A stretch of DNA of 64,000 bases. It comes from Microbacterium sp. LKL04. Its GTDB lineage: Bacteria > Actinomycetota > Actinomycetes > Actinomycetales > Microbacteriaceae. The stretch lies in NCBI RefSeq assembly GCF_900102005.1, contig NZ_LT627736.1, positions 2,108,001 through 2,172,000 on the forward strand, given 5' to 3'. The notes below the pieces were generated by a model. That model saw only the letters and a program-made list of their open reading frames with translations. It was not told the DNA's origin and searched no databases. The translations under genes and the position numbers were made by a program. Of the stretch, positions 1-12,652 are shown piece after piece (position 1 is the stretch's first letter; every line of letters begins with the position of its first letter).

Positions 1-193
1 CGAGAACGGACTCGGCCGCGGTGTTGGCGTACGCGTCGGCGGTGTCGAACGAGCTGATGCCGAGGTCGAGGGCCTTGTGAACCGTCGCGATCGCCGCGTC
101 GTTCTCGACCTGCGACCCGTGGGTGAGCCAGTTGCCGTAGGTGAGTTCAGTGATCTTGAGGCCGCTGTTGCCCAGGAATCGATAATTGACCAT
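1..193 (-). CDS. Aldo/keto reductase, N-terminal part (runs off left edge)
   Basis: The minus strand from 193 reads MVNYRFLGNSGLKITELTYG and continues to a segment ending FDTADAYANTAAESVL at the window edge. This is the N-terminus of an NADPH-dependent aldo/keto reductase (TIM barrel), closest in style to the potassium-channel beta-subunit/YghZ group. The D-x-A-x-x-Y segment supplies the catalytic Asp and Tyr of the family. Only about 64 residues are present, so substrate and true length cannot be judged. The region downstream of its start (194-270) holds no gene. Confidence 0.85.
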   Translation of the reverse strand, partial: MVNYRFLGNSGLKITELTYGNWLTHGSQVENDAAIATVHKALDLGISSFDTADAYANTAAESVL

Positions 194-271
194 GCGTTCG
201 ACGCTACTCCCGGGTGCTATCTCGACACGGGGCTCTTGACAGCGTTACGCCGCGGGCAGAATCGCCGGCCG

Positions 272-370
272 GTCAGACCGATGCCACTGACCTGACCTGG
301 GTCAGACCGATGCCACTGGCCTGACCTGGGTCAGACCGATGCCACTGGCCTGACCTGGGTCAGACCGATG
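272..370. repeat. 29-bp tandem repeat, three copies plus a partial copy fused to the rlmN 3' end
   Basis: Units occupy 272-300, 301-329 and 330-358, each starting GTCAGACCGATGCCACT. They are identical except for one base in the first copy (ACTGACC against ACTGGCC). A fourth partial copy (359-370) is the last codons and stop of rlmN. Every junction makes the palindrome CTGACC-TG-GGTCAG (292-305, 321-334, 350-363), and the last one contains the rlmN stop codon. The array could work as stacked short hairpins after rlmN, or be a slippage expansion of the gene end. There are no spacers, so it is not a CRISPR. Confidence 0.85.
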
Positions 371-1616
371 CGGCAGCGACCTGATCATCCTCGGTCGCGA
401 CGAGCTGACCGCACGCGCCGTCGATCTCCTTGCCGCGGGTGTCGCGGAGGGTCGTCGGGATGCCGGCCTCGTTGAGGCGTCGCACGAACTCGTTCTGCAC
501 GTCGACGTCCGACGAGGTCCAGATCGATCCGGGCGTCGGGTTCAGCGGGATCGGGTTCACGTGCACCCAGCCGCGACCGCGCTGGTTGAGCTTGTCGGCG
601 AGGAGGTCGGCGCGCCAGGCGTGGTCGTTCATGTCCTTGATGAGCGCGTACTCGATCGAGACGCGGCGGCCGGTCTTCTCGAAGTACTCGCGCGCGGCGT
701 CGAGCGCTTCGTCGACCTTCCAGCGGGAGTTCACCGGGATGAGCTCGTCGCGCAGCAGGTCGTCGGGCGCGTGCAGCGACAGCGCGAACGTGACCGGGAT
801 GTCCTCGTTGCTCAGCTTGCGGATCGCGGGGACCAGGCCCACCGTCGAGACGGTGATGCCGCGTGCGCTCATGCCGAGGCCGTGCTTCTTGTCGACCATC
901 GTCCGGACGGCCTGCATGACCCGGGCGTAGTTGGCGAGCGGCTCACCCATGCCCATGAAGACGATGTTCGTGACGCGCTCGTCCTTGTGGCCGACCTTCC
1001 GGGGGTCGCCGAGGCCGCCATCGGCGATGAGCCGGTTGGCGCGGACGACCTGGTCGACGATCTCGGCCGCAGACATGTTGCGGGTGAGGCCGGCCTGTCC
1101 GGTCGCGCAGAACGGGCAGTTCATGCCACAGCCGGCCTGGCTCGACACGCAGAGCGTGATGCGGCCGGTGTAGCGCATGAGCACCGACTCGACGAGGGCG
1201 CCGTCGTGCAGGCGCCACAGGAACTTGATCGTGTCGCCACCGTCGGTCTCAAGGCGGCGCACCTCGGTCATGAGATTCGGCAGGAGTCCGCCGACGAGCT
1301 CCTCGCGGTTACCTGCCGGCAGATCGGTCATGTGGGCGGGGTCCGACGTGTAGTGCTGGAAGTAGTGCTTCTCGAGCTGCCCGGCGCGGAAGCCCGGCAT
1401 CCCGAGCTCCTTCAGCTTCTCGACGCGCGCATCGTGATCGAGGTCGGCGAGGTGCACCGGCGGCTTGCCGCGCTTGGGGCTCGCGAACTGCAGGAGCGGG
1501 CGACCCTCGGCATCCTTCGCCTGCGTCCACCCCTCGGTCGCGGGCCGCACCTGCTTGGGCGTCGTCGTACGCACGGCGGACATGCCTTCAGGGCGCGCGG
1601 AAGTGGGCTCGGTCAT
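360..1616 (-). CDS. rlmN: Dual-specificity 23S rRNA/tRNA (adenine-C2)-methyltransferase RlmN
   Basis: RlmN is a radical-SAM enzyme that methylates C2 of A2503 in 23S rRNA and of A37 in some tRNAs. The 418-residue protein has the radical-SAM cluster motif CGMNCPFC (Cys163, Cys167, Cys170). Near the C-terminus, [12 protein letters not shown] contains the conserved methyl-carrying/resolving Cys. The N-terminal ~45 residues are a family-variable extension. On its own strand, TAGCCT lies 7 nt before the ATG, which suggests a leaderless transcript. It is divergent from the antiterminator gene. Its last codons merge into the downstream 29-bp repeat array. Confidence 0.97.
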   Translation of the reverse strand: MTEPTSARPEGMSAVRTTTPKQVRPATEGWTQAKDAEGRPLLQFASPKRGKPPVHLADLDHDARVEKLKELGMPGFRAGQLEKHYFQHYTSDPAHMTDLPAGNREELVGGLLPNLMTEVRRLETDGGDTIKFLWRLHDGALVESVLMRYTGRITLCVSSQAGCGMNCPFCATGQAGLTRNMSAAEIVDQVVRANRLIADGGLGDPRKVGHKDERVTNIVFMGMGEPLANYARVMQAVRTMVDKKHGLGMSARGITVSTVGLVPAIRKLSNEDIPVTFALSLHAPDDLLRDELIPVNSRWKVDEALDAAREYFEKTGRRVSIEYALIKDMNDHAWRADLLADKLNQRGRGWVHVNPIPLNPTPGSIWTSSDVDVQNEFVRRLNEAGIPTTLRDTRGKEIDGACGQLVATEDDQVAAASV

Positions 1617-1674
1617 GCCTTCCAGGCTACCGGCGACGGGCTGGACGGATGCCGGACGACTCTAGACTCGGGGC

Positions 1675-2553
1675 ATGACGGATGGGGCTCCGCGGCGCCG
1701 CGGAACGGTTGTGCACAAGGTGCTCAACAACAACGTCGTCATCTCGCTCGACGAGCAGGGCCGCGAACGCGTCCTCATGGGCCGCGGCCTCGGATTCCAG
1801 CTGAAGCCCACCGACTCCCTCGACCCTGCCAAGGTCGAGAAGACCTTCATCCTCGACGCCGGCGAGGACGGCGAGCGCGAACGCCGGATGCTGACCGACA
1901 CCCCCTACCCGATCATCGAAGCCGTCTCGCGCGCCGTCGACCAGGCCGAGCGGACTCTCGGGCATCACCTCGGGCGCCGGTTGACCGTCGCGGTCATCGA
2001 CCACGTCCAGTTCGTGCTGGAACGCTTGGACAAGGGCATCCGAATCCCGACGGCGAACATGCCGGAGCTGCGCGTCCTCCACCCGGCGGAGTTCGCCGCA
2101 GCCGCCGCGATGGCGGCGTCGATCTCCGAGGCACTCGGAACGGAACTGCCCGCCGAGGAGGCCGTCTTCCTCACGATGCACCTCCTGAACGCCACGCGGG
2201 ACGAGCCGAACGGGACCGCTGCGCTGCTGTTCCGCCGCGTGCAGCACGTCGTCCTGACGGTCGAGAACGGGCTCGGCGTGAAGCTCGACGTCGAAAGCCC
2301 CGACTACGCCCGGTTCGTGCTGCACATCCAGTTCCTCTTGCAGCGGCTCGTGTCCAGATCGATGCTGCGCAGCGCCGACAGCTCGTTCTTCGAGTTCGCC
2401 AAGCACAGCTACCCGCGGTCGTATGCGATCGCGCAGGAGGTCAAGGCCTACGTCCGTGCGGCCACGGAGTCCGAGCTCACCGACGAGGAGCTGTTGTACG
2501 TCATTGTGCACGTCGAGCGGCTCGCATCCCAGGTCACCGCTTCGCCGGAGTGA
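1675..2553 (+). CDS. licT: BglG/LicT-family transcriptional antiterminator
   Basis: This RNA-binding antiterminator controls the beta-glucoside PTS operon that follows. Residues 10-65 are the co-antiterminator domain (HKVLNNNVVISLDEQG, MGRGLGFQ). Residues ~75-175 and ~185-290 are PTS regulation domains 1 and 2. The four conserved phosphorylatable histidines are at 110, 169, 217 and 279, each ten residues beyond their LicT equivalents because of an N-terminal extension. The start is ATG 1675 with TAGACT at 1663-1668, so the mRNA is probably leaderless. The cognate RNA target begins 68 bp after its stop. In the family, the sugar permease and HPr modulate activity through the PRD histidines. Confidence 0.96.
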   Translation: MTDGAPRRRGTVVHKVLNNNVVISLDEQGRERVLMGRGLGFQLKPTDSLDPAKVEKTFILDAGEDGERERRMLTDTPYPIIEAVSRAVDQAERTLGHHLGRRLTVAVIDHVQFVLERLDKGIRIPTANMPELRVLHPAEFAAAAAMAASISEALGTELPAEEAVFLTMHLLNATRDEPNGTAALLFRRVQHVVLTVENGLGVKLDVESPDYARFVLHIQFLLQRLVSRSMLRSADSSFFEFAKHSYPRSYAIAQEVKAYVRAATESELTDEELLYVIVHVERLASQVTASPE

Positions 2554-2593
2554 CCCTCGCGTCCCATTCGGATGCATGCTAACGTGACCTTCC

Positions 2594-2613
2594 GCAGGGC
2601 GATGCCGCCCTGC
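2594..2613 (+). other. Short leader hairpin upstream of the RAT
   Basis: GCAGGGC (2594-2600) pairs perfectly with GCCCTGC (2607-2613) around a 6-nt loop, eight nucleotides before the RAT sequence. It may stabilise the leader or help end licT transcription. There is no T-run after it, so I do not call it a terminator. Confidence 0.45.
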
Positions 2614-2620
2614 ACGCGAC

Positions 2621-2649
2621 GGATTGTTACTGCGACAGCAGGCAAAACC
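2621..2649 (+). promoter_or_regulatory. Ribonucleic antiterminator (RAT) for the BglG/LicT protein
   Basis: The element begins GGATTGTTACTGC and ends GCAGGCAAAACC. These two halves are the invariant parts of the RAT recognised by LicT/SacT/SacY/BglG proteins and pair as an imperfect hairpin. Its last six bases (AAAACC, 2644-2649) are also the first bases of the terminator stem, so RAT and terminator are mutually exclusive. Binding of the upstream-encoded antiterminator should therefore allow transcription of the PTS permease and glucosidase genes. Confidence 0.95.
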
Positions 2650-2695
2650 TGAACTCACATCGCTCGATGAGCGATGAACGAGTTCAGGTTTTTTT
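2644..2695 (+). terminator. Rho-independent attenuator overlapping the RAT
   Basis: The outer stem AAAACCTGAACTC (2644-2656) pairs perfectly with GAGTTCAGGTTTT (2680-2692) and runs into a T-tract (2689-2695). An inner stem CATCGCTC (2658-2665) pairs with GAGCGATG (2669-2676), giving one long nested hairpin. This is the conditional terminator of the beta-glucoside operon. U-tract terminators are uncommon in this GC-rich window, which makes this one stand out. Confidence 0.95.
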
Positions 2696-2771
2696 GTTGC
2701 CCGGAAACGGCTCCGACGCGTGACCCACCCGAGATGTGCCGCACCGATGCGGCAAGGAAGAGCGTGTCCCG

Positions 2772-7070
<4,299 letters not shown>

Positions 7071-7126
7071 GCGGTCACTCTAGGCTCGCCCGCTCTGCTC
7101 TCCCCCGTCGCATTACGCTGAAAGAT

Positions 7127-7594
7127 GTGACGACTTCCCGCATCCGCCCGATCTCCGTGGACGACGCCGGCGAGGTGCTCACCCTGCAGCGCGCCGCCTT
7201 CGTGCAGGAGGCGCTCATCTACGACGCCGTCGACATGCCGCCGCTCACGCAGACCCTCGACGAGGTTCGCGCGGAGCTCGAGGAGAACCTCGGATGCGTC
7301 GCCCTCGACGGCGAGCGCATCGTGGGCTGCGTGCGGGCACGCCTCGACGGCGACCTGCTGCTCATCGGCCGGATCGCGATCGCCCCCGACCAGCAGGGAT
7401 CGGGCCTCGGCACCTCGCTGCTGTCCGCCGTCGAGGAGCGCGGCAGGGATGCCGGGGCGACGACCGCCGAGCTGTTCACCGGGTCGCTGAGCGAGGCGAA
7501 CCTCCGCCTCTACGAGCGCGAGGGGTACGAGGAGAGCGAACGGGTCCCCGGCGACGACGGGACCGAGCAGGTCTTCCTGCGCAAGCGGCTCTGA
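7127..7594 (+). CDS. GNAT-family N-acetyltransferase
   Basis: This 155-residue protein has the GNAT fold. It has beta strands around CVALDGERIVGCVRARLDGDLLLIGRIAI, the acetyl-CoA pyrophosphate loop APDQQGSGLGTSLL (about residues 87-100) and a C-terminal LYEREGYEESERV motif. The acceptor substrate cannot be predicted. It starts at GTG 7127 with TACGCT at 7114-7119, so the mRNA is probably leaderless. The HAD phosphatase gene follows 35 bp later and has its own -10-like box, so the two need not be one operon. Confidence 0.9.
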   Translation: MTTSRIRPISVDDAGEVLTLQRAAFVQEALIYDAVDMPPLTQTLDEVRAELEENLGCVALDGERIVGCVRARLDGDLLLIGRIAIAPDQQGSGLGTSLLSAVEERGRDAGATTAELFTGSLSEANLRLYEREGYEESERVPGDDGTEQVFLRKRL

Positions 7595-7629
7595 ACCGGC
7601 CGTCCCTCTCCGTCCGGGAGAATGGTCCT

Positions 7630-8478
7630 ATGACGCGCATCGCCTTCCTTGACGTGGACGGAACCATCCTGGAGCACGGGACGGCCATCGCCGACTCGAC
7701 CATCACCGCCATCCGGACGGCACGCGAGAACGGGCACCTCGTCTATCTCTGCACCGGGCGAGCAGCGGGTGACATCCACCCCAAGGTCCGCGAGATCGGC
7801 TACGACGGCGCGATCACGAACGGCGGCGCCTACGCCGTCCGCGGGGACGACCTGCTGTTCGCCGACCCGATGCCCCGTGAGGACACCGACCGGCTGATCT
7901 CGTACTTCGAGTCGGAGGACATCGACTACTTCCTCCAGTCCGACGAAGCGGTCTTCGCGAGCGAGGGTGTCGGCGCGATGCTCGACGAATACTTCGCCGA
8001 GCGCCGCAAGCGTCACCTCGAGGACGCCCGCCGTCTCGGGCAGACCGACGTCGTCGAACCGAAGCCGATCGTCACCTACCGCCCCGTCGCCGACGCCGAC
8101 CTCGATGCGATCGCGAAGACCACCTTCATCAGCAAGCGCTCCGACAGCGTCGACCGGGCCCAGACCGACCTCGGCGATCGCTTCCATGTCATCCCCGGCA
8201 GCATCCCGCTCCCCGGCGGGTCCAACGGCGAGATCGGCCTGCGCGGCACGAACAAGGGCTCGGCGATTTTGCGGGTGCTCGACATCCTCGGACTCGACGC
8301 CGCCGACGCGGTCGGCATCGGCGACAGCTGGAACGACGCGGAGATGTTCGACGTCGTCGGCTCGCCCGTCGCGATGGGCAACGCCGACCCCGCCCTCAAG
8401 GAGCGCGCCGGCAACGTCACGACCGACGTCCTCGACGACGGGGTGTGGAACGCGTTCGTCAAGCTCGGCCTGGTCTGA
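7630..8478 (+). CDS. HAD-superfamily phosphatase, Cof type
   Basis: This 282-residue cytoplasmic phosphatase shows HAD motif I DVDGT (nucleophile Asp8, general acid Asp10). It has motif II in CTGRAAGD, a Cof-type cap domain (about 85-190), the conserved KG pair in GTNKGSAI and motif IV GIGDSWNDAEMF. Cof/YidA proteins dephosphorylate sugar phosphates, flavin or PLP-type substrates; which one is used here is not visible. ATG 7630 is preferred because GAGAAT sits 6 nt upstream and the preceding in-frame extension is antisense-like sequence. Confidence 0.92.
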   Translation: MTRIAFLDVDGTILEHGTAIADSTITAIRTARENGHLVYLCTGRAAGDIHPKVREIGYDGAITNGGAYAVRGDDLLFADPMPREDTDRLISYFESEDIDYFLQSDEAVFASEGVGAMLDEYFAERRKRHLEDARRLGQTDVVEPKPIVTYRPVADADLDAIAKTTFISKRSDSVDRAQTDLGDRFHVIPGSIPLPGGSNGEIGLRGTNKGSAILRVLDILGLDAADAVGIGDSWNDAEMFDVVGSPVAMGNADPALKERAGNVTTDVLDDGVWNAFVKLGLV

Positions 8479-8530
8479 CCGGCTCGCCGCGGCGCGTACG
8501 CGGACGCAATAGATCGGGCGCGACACCCCG

Positions 8531-8588
8531 GCATCCGCCCGCCGTCGACGGCGTGTCGGGCCGAAACCCTTGCATCCGCGAACGGGTC
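8531..8588. repeat. Dispersed intergenic repeat, copy 1
   Basis: The stretch from GCATCCGCCC through GGCGTGTCG and CCCTTGCATCCGC to the stop of the SDR gene recurs with one indel and scattered changes at 30871-30927. Both copies lie immediately 3' of a minus-strand gene. It may be a transcription-ending element or a small dispersed repeat. Confidence 0.55.
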
Positions 8589-9417
8589 AGTCGAGGAAGA
8601 TGTCGGGGAACAGCTCGGTGTCGGGCGTCCCCGGCGTCGCCGCGTAGCGAGAGAAGTCGGTGACGCCCGCGTCGCGCAGCACGTCCTCGACGATCAGCGT
8701 CTGGCCGGTGTAGTCGCGGGCGGGCTTGCAGAGCACCTCGTACGCCGCGTCGGCGTAGACCTCGGGGGTTCGGCTGACCTTCATCATGCGATCGCCGCCG
8801 AGGGCGAACTGCACGGCGGCCGTCGCGATCGTCGTCTGCGGCCACAGGGTGTTCGCGGCGACGCCGTCCTTCGCGAACTCCGCGGCCATGCCGAGGGTCG
8901 CCATCGTCATGCCGTACTTGGCGAGCGTGTAGCCGGTGTGCGCGCCGAGCCATTTCGGAGACAGGTTGAGGGGCGGCGACAGCGACAGGATGTGGGGGTT
9001 CGCGGCATCCGTCAGCATCGGGAGCGCCGCCCGCGAGAGCATGAACGTGCCGCGCACGTTGACGTCCTGCATGAGGTCGTACTTCTTCGCCGCGAGCTCG
9101 AGCGAGCCCGACAGGTCGATGACCGAGGCGTTGTTGACGACGATGTCGATCCCGCCGAACTCGCCCTGCGTCTTCAGGACGGCCTCGGTGATGTCGCCGT
9201 CCTCGCGGACGTCGCCGACGATGGGGAGCGCCTGCCCGCCGGCCGCGCGGATCTGCTCGGCCGCCGAGTGGACGGTGCCCTCGAGCTTGGGATGCGGGGT
9301 GTCGGTCTTGGCGAGCAGGGCGATGTTCGCACCGTCGCGCGCGGCGCGCAGGGCGATCGCGAGGCCGATGCCGCGGCTGCCGCCCGACATGAGGATGGTC
9401 TTTCCGGCGAGGGTCAT
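8587..9417 (-). CDS. SDR-family oxidoreductase, HSDL2-like
   Basis: This 276-residue NAD(P)-dependent short-chain dehydrogenase has the cofactor loop GGSRGIGLAIAL (residues 12-23), NNASVIDL after beta-4 and the catalytic YxxxK in YTLAKYGM. The residues ISLSPPLNLSPKW-like before the Tyr and the long C-terminal FSRYAATPGTP tail match the hydroxysteroid-dehydrogenase-like-2 group, but without its sterol-carrier domain. It is the last gene of a three-gene operon, 15 bp after the enoyl-CoA hydratase. A role in acyl-CoA or lipid catabolism is inferred from that context. Confidence 0.88.
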   Translation of the reverse strand: MTLAGKTILMSGGSRGIGLAIALRAARDGANIALLAKTDTPHPKLEGTVHSAAEQIRAAGGQALPIVGDVREDGDITEAVLKTQGEFGGIDIVVNNASVIDLSGSLELAAKKYDLMQDVNVRGTFMLSRAALPMLTDAANPHILSLSPPLNLSPKWLGAHTGYTLAKYGMTMATLGMAAEFAKDGVAANTLWPQTTIATAAVQFALGGDRMMKVSRTPEVYADAAYEVLCKPARDYTGQTLIVEDVLRDAGVTDFSRYAATPGTPDTELFPDIFLD

Positions 9418-9432
9418 GGGTTCTCCAGGGGA

Positions 9433-10203
9433 TCAGGAACGACGGGACCGGGATGCCGCGGCGAAAGCGGCGACGCGGGTCTTCGAGTCGTCGGTGTCGA
9501 ACGCGGCACCGATCGTGCGGGCCTCATCGTCGAGGTTGTCGGCGAACGGCCGGTGGGCACCCGTGCGGACCAGGCGCTTCGCCTGCCCGAACGCGCCGCT
9601 CGCGCCGTCGAGCCAGGCCCGCGCGATCTGCTCGGCGCGGTCGCCCGGCTGATCGACGACCTCGGCCACGAGCCCCCAGTCGAGCGCCGTGGCGGCATCG
9701 ATCGTCGTGTCGGTGAGCAGCAGCTGCAGCGCGCGGCGCTGCCCGATGGCGGCCGGCAGCAGCGTCGAGACGCCGAGGTCGGGCGTCAGCCCGATGTTCG
9801 CGTACTTGCTGACGAAGACGGCCCGCGGCGCGGCCACGACGTAGTCGGCCGTCAGCATCAGGCCGAGTCCGCCGCCGGCGACGGCGCCCTGCACCGCGGC
9901 GACCATCGGGATCGACGACTCGACGAAGGTCCGGATGCCGTCGTGGATCACCCCGGCCATCTCGGTGATCGTGCTGCCACTGCCGCCGGAGGTCGCCATC
10001 TGCACGACGTCGCCGCCGGCGCAGAACGCGGGGCCACCGGCATCCAGCACGATCGCTCCGACCGTGCCGTCGCTCGTCAGCTCGTGCGCCAGGTCGCGCC
10101 AGCGCCTGCCCATCTCGAAGTCCATCGCGTTCAGCGACGCCGGGCGGTTGAAGGTCAGCCGGGCGAGCGCGCCGTCGCGCTGCAGCAGGATCGTGTCACT
10201 CAT
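9433..10203 (-). CDS. Enoyl-CoA hydratase/isomerase family protein
   Basis: This crotonase-fold enzyme should hydrate or isomerise acyl-CoA intermediates of beta-oxidation. FCAGGDVVQMA forms the first oxyanion-hole strand, and AVQGAVAGGGLGLMLTADY carries the second glycine loop. ATG 10203 is preferred because GGAG lies 5 nt upstream. An in-frame GTG at 10218 would overlap the preceding gene's stop as GTGA and add five residues. The gene sits between two SDR genes in a compact acyl-CoA operon. Confidence 0.92.
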   Translation of the reverse strand: MSDTILLQRDGALARLTFNRPASLNAMDFEMGRRWRDLAHELTSDGTVGAIVLDAGGPAFCAGGDVVQMATSGGSGSTITEMAGVIHDGIRTFVESSIPMVAAVQGAVAGGGLGLMLTADYVVAAPRAVFVSKYANIGLTPDLGVSTLLPAAIGQRRALQLLLTDTTIDAATALDWGLVAEVVDQPGDRAEQIARAWLDGASGAFGQAKRLVRTGAHRPFADNLDDEARTIGAAFDTDDSKTRVAAFAAASRSRRS

Positions 10204-10214
10204 CGGGTCTCCAC

Positions 10215-10976
10215 TCACTTCGGTGCCATGCGGATCGAGCCGTCCAGACGGATCGTCTCACCGTTGAGGTAACCGTTCTCGACAATGTGCTCCACAAGCG
10301 CCGCATACTCATCCGGCCTGCCTAGTCGCGCCGGGTAGGGCACCTGCTGCCCGAGCGACTCCTGCGCGGCTTCGGGGAGGCCCGCGAGCATCGGGGTCTC
10401 CATGATCCCGGGCGCGATCGTGCAGACGCGGATGCCGGAGCGCGCCAGCTCGCGCGCGATCGGCAGGGTCATCGCGTGCACGCCGCCCTTGCTCGCCGAA
10501 TACGCGGGCTGGCCGATCTGCCCGTCGAAGGCGGCGACGGAGGCCGTGTTCACGATGACACCGCGGTCCCCGGATGCCGTGGGTTCGGTCGCGGCCATCG
10601 CCGCGGCTGCCTGCGCGATGACGGTGTACGTCCCGATGAGGTTGATGCGGATGATCCGCTCGAAGTCCGCGACCGGGTTCGGCGAGCCGTCCCGGGCGAG
10701 CACCTTCGCGGGCGGCGCGATGCCGGCGCAGTTCACGGCGACGCGCAGCGGTGCGACGGCGGATGCCGCGGCCACGGCGGCCTCGACCTGTGCGGCATCC
10801 GTCACATCGGCGGCCGCGAAGGTGCCGCCGAGCTCTGCCGCGATCTCGGCTCCGGCGGACGACAGCAGGTCGACGACGACGACGTGCGCGCCCTGCGCCG
10901 CGAGGCGGCGGGCGGTGGCGAGCCCGAGGCCGCTGGCTCCCCCGGTGACGAGGGCGGATGCTCCGGCGATGTCCAT
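10215..10976 (-). CDS. 3-hydroxyacyl-CoA dehydrogenase-like SDR (HSD10 type)
   Basis: This 253-residue dehydrogenase begins [20 protein letters not shown] with the NAD-binding glycine motif and an Asp after beta-2 (VVVVDLL), which indicates NAD preference. It has [16 protein letters not shown] and the catalytic YSASKGG. The C-terminus [17 protein letters not shown] is typical of type-2 3-hydroxyacyl-CoA dehydrogenases. ATG 10976 follows AAGGAG by 5 nt, and an upstream extension lacks homology. It leads the operon with enoyl-CoA hydratase and a second SDR, consistent with beta-oxidation or branched-chain acyl-CoA breakdown. Confidence 0.93.
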   Translation of the reverse strand: MDIAGASALVTGGASGLGLATARRLAAQGAHVVVVDLLSSAGAEIAAELGGTFAAADVTDAAQVEAAVAAASAVAPLRVAVNCAGIAPPAKVLARDGSPNPVADFERIIRINLIGTYTVIAQAAAAMAATEPTASGDRGVIVNTASVAAFDGQIGQPAYSASKGGVHAMTLPIARELARSGIRVCTIAPGIMETPMLAGLPEAAQESLGQQVPYPARLGRPDEYAALVEHIVENGYLNGETIRLDGSIRMAPK

Positions 10977-11107
10977 GCGCTCTCCTTCGAACGGTATCGG
11001 GTCCCACGTAGGGCGCGACTGGGTGCCACTGCAATGGGATGCCTCCAGGCTAGCCGTCCCACGCTGCGGGCACGACAAACCGATCCCCGCGACGGCAGGA
11101 TGGAGGG

Positions 11108-11833
11108 ATGTCGATCCCGCAGCACGACGCTCCGGTGCCGCCGATCGCGCGCCGGCTCGCGCGCGGCGCTGCCCTCGCTCCGGTCTGGACCAACAAGCTC
11201 GGCGGGATGACGCTGCGCACCGACGACGAGCGTTTCATCAAGATCGGGCCCGTGCACCTCGAGACCTCGATGGCCGACGAAGCGGAGCGGCTGGCGTGGG
11301 CGGCGCCGTACGTCCGCGTACCGACCGTCGTCGAGCAGGGCGACGACGGCGAGACCGAGTGGCTCGTCACCAGAGCGATCGCCGGGCTCTCGGCCGTGCA
11401 CCCCGACTGGGTGGCGCGCCCCGAGACGGCGGTCCGGGCGATCGGCGAGGGCCTTCGCGCACTGCACGAGAGTCTGCCCGTGGCATCCTGCCCGTTCGAC
11501 TGGACCGTGCCCTCCCGGGTCGCGAACGCGGCGCAGCGTGGTGTGGTCGTGCCGGCCGTACTTCGCGAGGGTCCACCGATCGAGCAGCTCGTCGTCTGCC
11601 ACGGCGACGCGTGCGCCCCCAACACGCTCATCGGCGACGACGGCCGATGGAGCGGTCACGTGGACATGGGCCAGCTCGGCTTGGGCGATCGATGGGGCGA
11701 CATCGCCGTCGCCGCGATGAGCACCGGCTGGAACTACGGTCCCGGCTGGGACGGCCTGCTGCTCGAGGCGTACGGCGTCGAGCCGGACGAGGAACGCCTC
11801 GCGTACTACCGCGACCTCTGGAACGCGACGTGA
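11108..11833 (+). CDS. Aminoglycoside phosphotransferase-family kinase
   Basis: This 241-residue kinase-like protein has the Brenner motif [11 protein letters not shown] (catalytic Asp and Asn) and the metal-binding segment [19 protein letters not shown]. The nucleotide-binding N-lobe is compact ([20 protein letters not shown]). It resembles APH(3')-type enzymes but is shorter than the ~264 residues usual for them. The family also includes macrolide, fructosamine and hydroxyurea-type kinases, so the sequence alone does not establish drug resistance. It is divergent from the acyl-CoA operon. Confidence 0.85.
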   Translation: MSIPQHDAPVPPIARRLARGAALAPVWTNKLGGMTLRTDDERFIKIGPVHLETSMADEAERLAWAAPYVRVPTVVEQGDDGETEWLVTRAIAGLSAVHPDWVARPETAVRAIGEGLRALHESLPVASCPFDWTVPSRVANAAQRGVVVPAVLREGPPIEQLVVCHGDACAPNTLIGDDGRWSGHVDMGQLGLGDRWGDIAVAAMSTGWNYGPGWDGLLLEAYGVEPDEERLAYYRDLWNAT

Positions 11834-11837
11834 GGCG

Positions 11838-12185
11838 TCAGCGCATGGCGGCGTCGAACACCGCCACCGCGGCGAGGTAGCCGGCGACGACGAGGGCCGT
11901 CGACACGAGCGGCACCCACGCGAAGTCCCGACCGGTCCGCCGGGCGACGATCGCCGCGGACACGGTGACGAGGATGCTCACCGCTATCGCCGAGACGAAG
12001 AGCGTGCCCGCGGCATCCGCTGTCGCCCAGTCACACGATGGCGCGCACGCTCCACCGGCGAAGACGGTGTGGAAGAACCAGAGCACGACAGTCACGACGA
12101 TCGCGACCACCTGCAGGACGGCGACGGCCAGGACCGCGCCCGCGCCGGTGCGACGCGCGGGCGGAGGCACGGTGCCGATGGTCAT
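11838..12185 (-). CDS. Small integral membrane protein, unknown function
   Basis: This 115-residue protein is predicted to have three membrane helices (about 17-43, 60-80, 91-112). A short outer loop, FAGGACAPSCDWATAD, has two cysteines that could form a disulfide. I do not recognise a named family. It converges with the kinase gene with a 4-bp gap and is divergent from the YjbR-like gene. Confidence 0.75.
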   Translation of the reverse strand: MTIGTVPPPARRTGAGAVLAVAVLQVVAIVVTVVLWFFHTVFAGGACAPSCDWATADAAGTLFVSAIAVSILVTVSAAIVARRTGRDFAWVPLVSTALVVAGYLAAVAVFDAAMR

Positions 12186-12238
12186 ACCGCGGACGCTACC
12201 AGTCGCGGCGCATACGGAGTCCGCGCCATGATGAAGCC

Positions 12239-12643
12239 GTGGCTGAGCACCCGGTGATGTTCCGCGACGACGATCCTCTGCTGGCCGTCGTCCGCAGACA
12301 TGCGCTCGCCTTGCCCGAGGCGCAGGAGAAGGTCAGTCACGGACGTCCGGCGTTCTTCACCACGAAGGTCTTCGCGTACTTCGGCGGGTCCGTGCGCCGT
12401 GGCCCGGGCGAATTCGAACGCCACGACACCGCGGTGATGGTCCTGCCGGATGCCGCTGACGAACCGGCCCTGCGCCAGGACCTGCGCTTCTGGACCCCCG
12501 CGTACCTCGGACCGTCGGGGTGGCTCGGGATCGACCTCGCCGACCTCGACGAGACCGAGCTCGCTGAACTCCTCGACGCCTCGTATAGGCGGACGGCGCC
12601 TTCGCGCCTCGTTCGCCGCCTCGACGACCCGGGGGGCGCTTAG
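12239..12643 (+). CDS. MmcQ/YjbR-family protein
   Basis: This 134-residue protein matches the small DNA-binding-like MmcQ/YjbR (CyaY-like fold) family through LALPEAQEKVSHGRPAFFTTKVFAYFGG, the repeated beta hairpins and the C-terminal LADLDETELAELLDASYRRTAP. The family's function is unknown. GTG 12239 is chosen because CATGAT lies 6 nt upstream, a leaderless arrangement; ATG 12257 is an alternative. A GNAT gene follows after 9 bp. Confidence 0.85.
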   Translation: MAEHPVMFRDDDPLLAVVRRHALALPEAQEKVSHGRPAFFTTKVFAYFGGSVRRGPGEFERHDTAVMVLPDAADEPALRQDLRFWTPAYLGPSGWLGIDLADLDETELAELLDASYRRTAPSRLVRRLDDPGGA

Positions 12644-12652
12644 GCTCGTCCG

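Noticed and set aside
272..370. CRISPR-like appearance of the 29-bp repeat
   Set aside because: The units are directly adjacent with no spacers, and no cas genes are present.
561..1660. Plus-strand frame opposite rlmN
   Set aside because: Shadow of the radical-SAM gene, which has complete motifs on the other strand.
2550..2590. Specific -35/-10 promoter for the PTS leader
   Set aside because: GTGACC and CATGCT or TAACGT are present, but the spacings (19 bp or more) and matches are poor; I could not decide on a promoter.
11108..11833. Aminoglycoside-resistance determinant
   Set aside because: The APH fold is clear, but the protein is short, lies in a housekeeping region with no mobile element, and the family has many non-resistance members.
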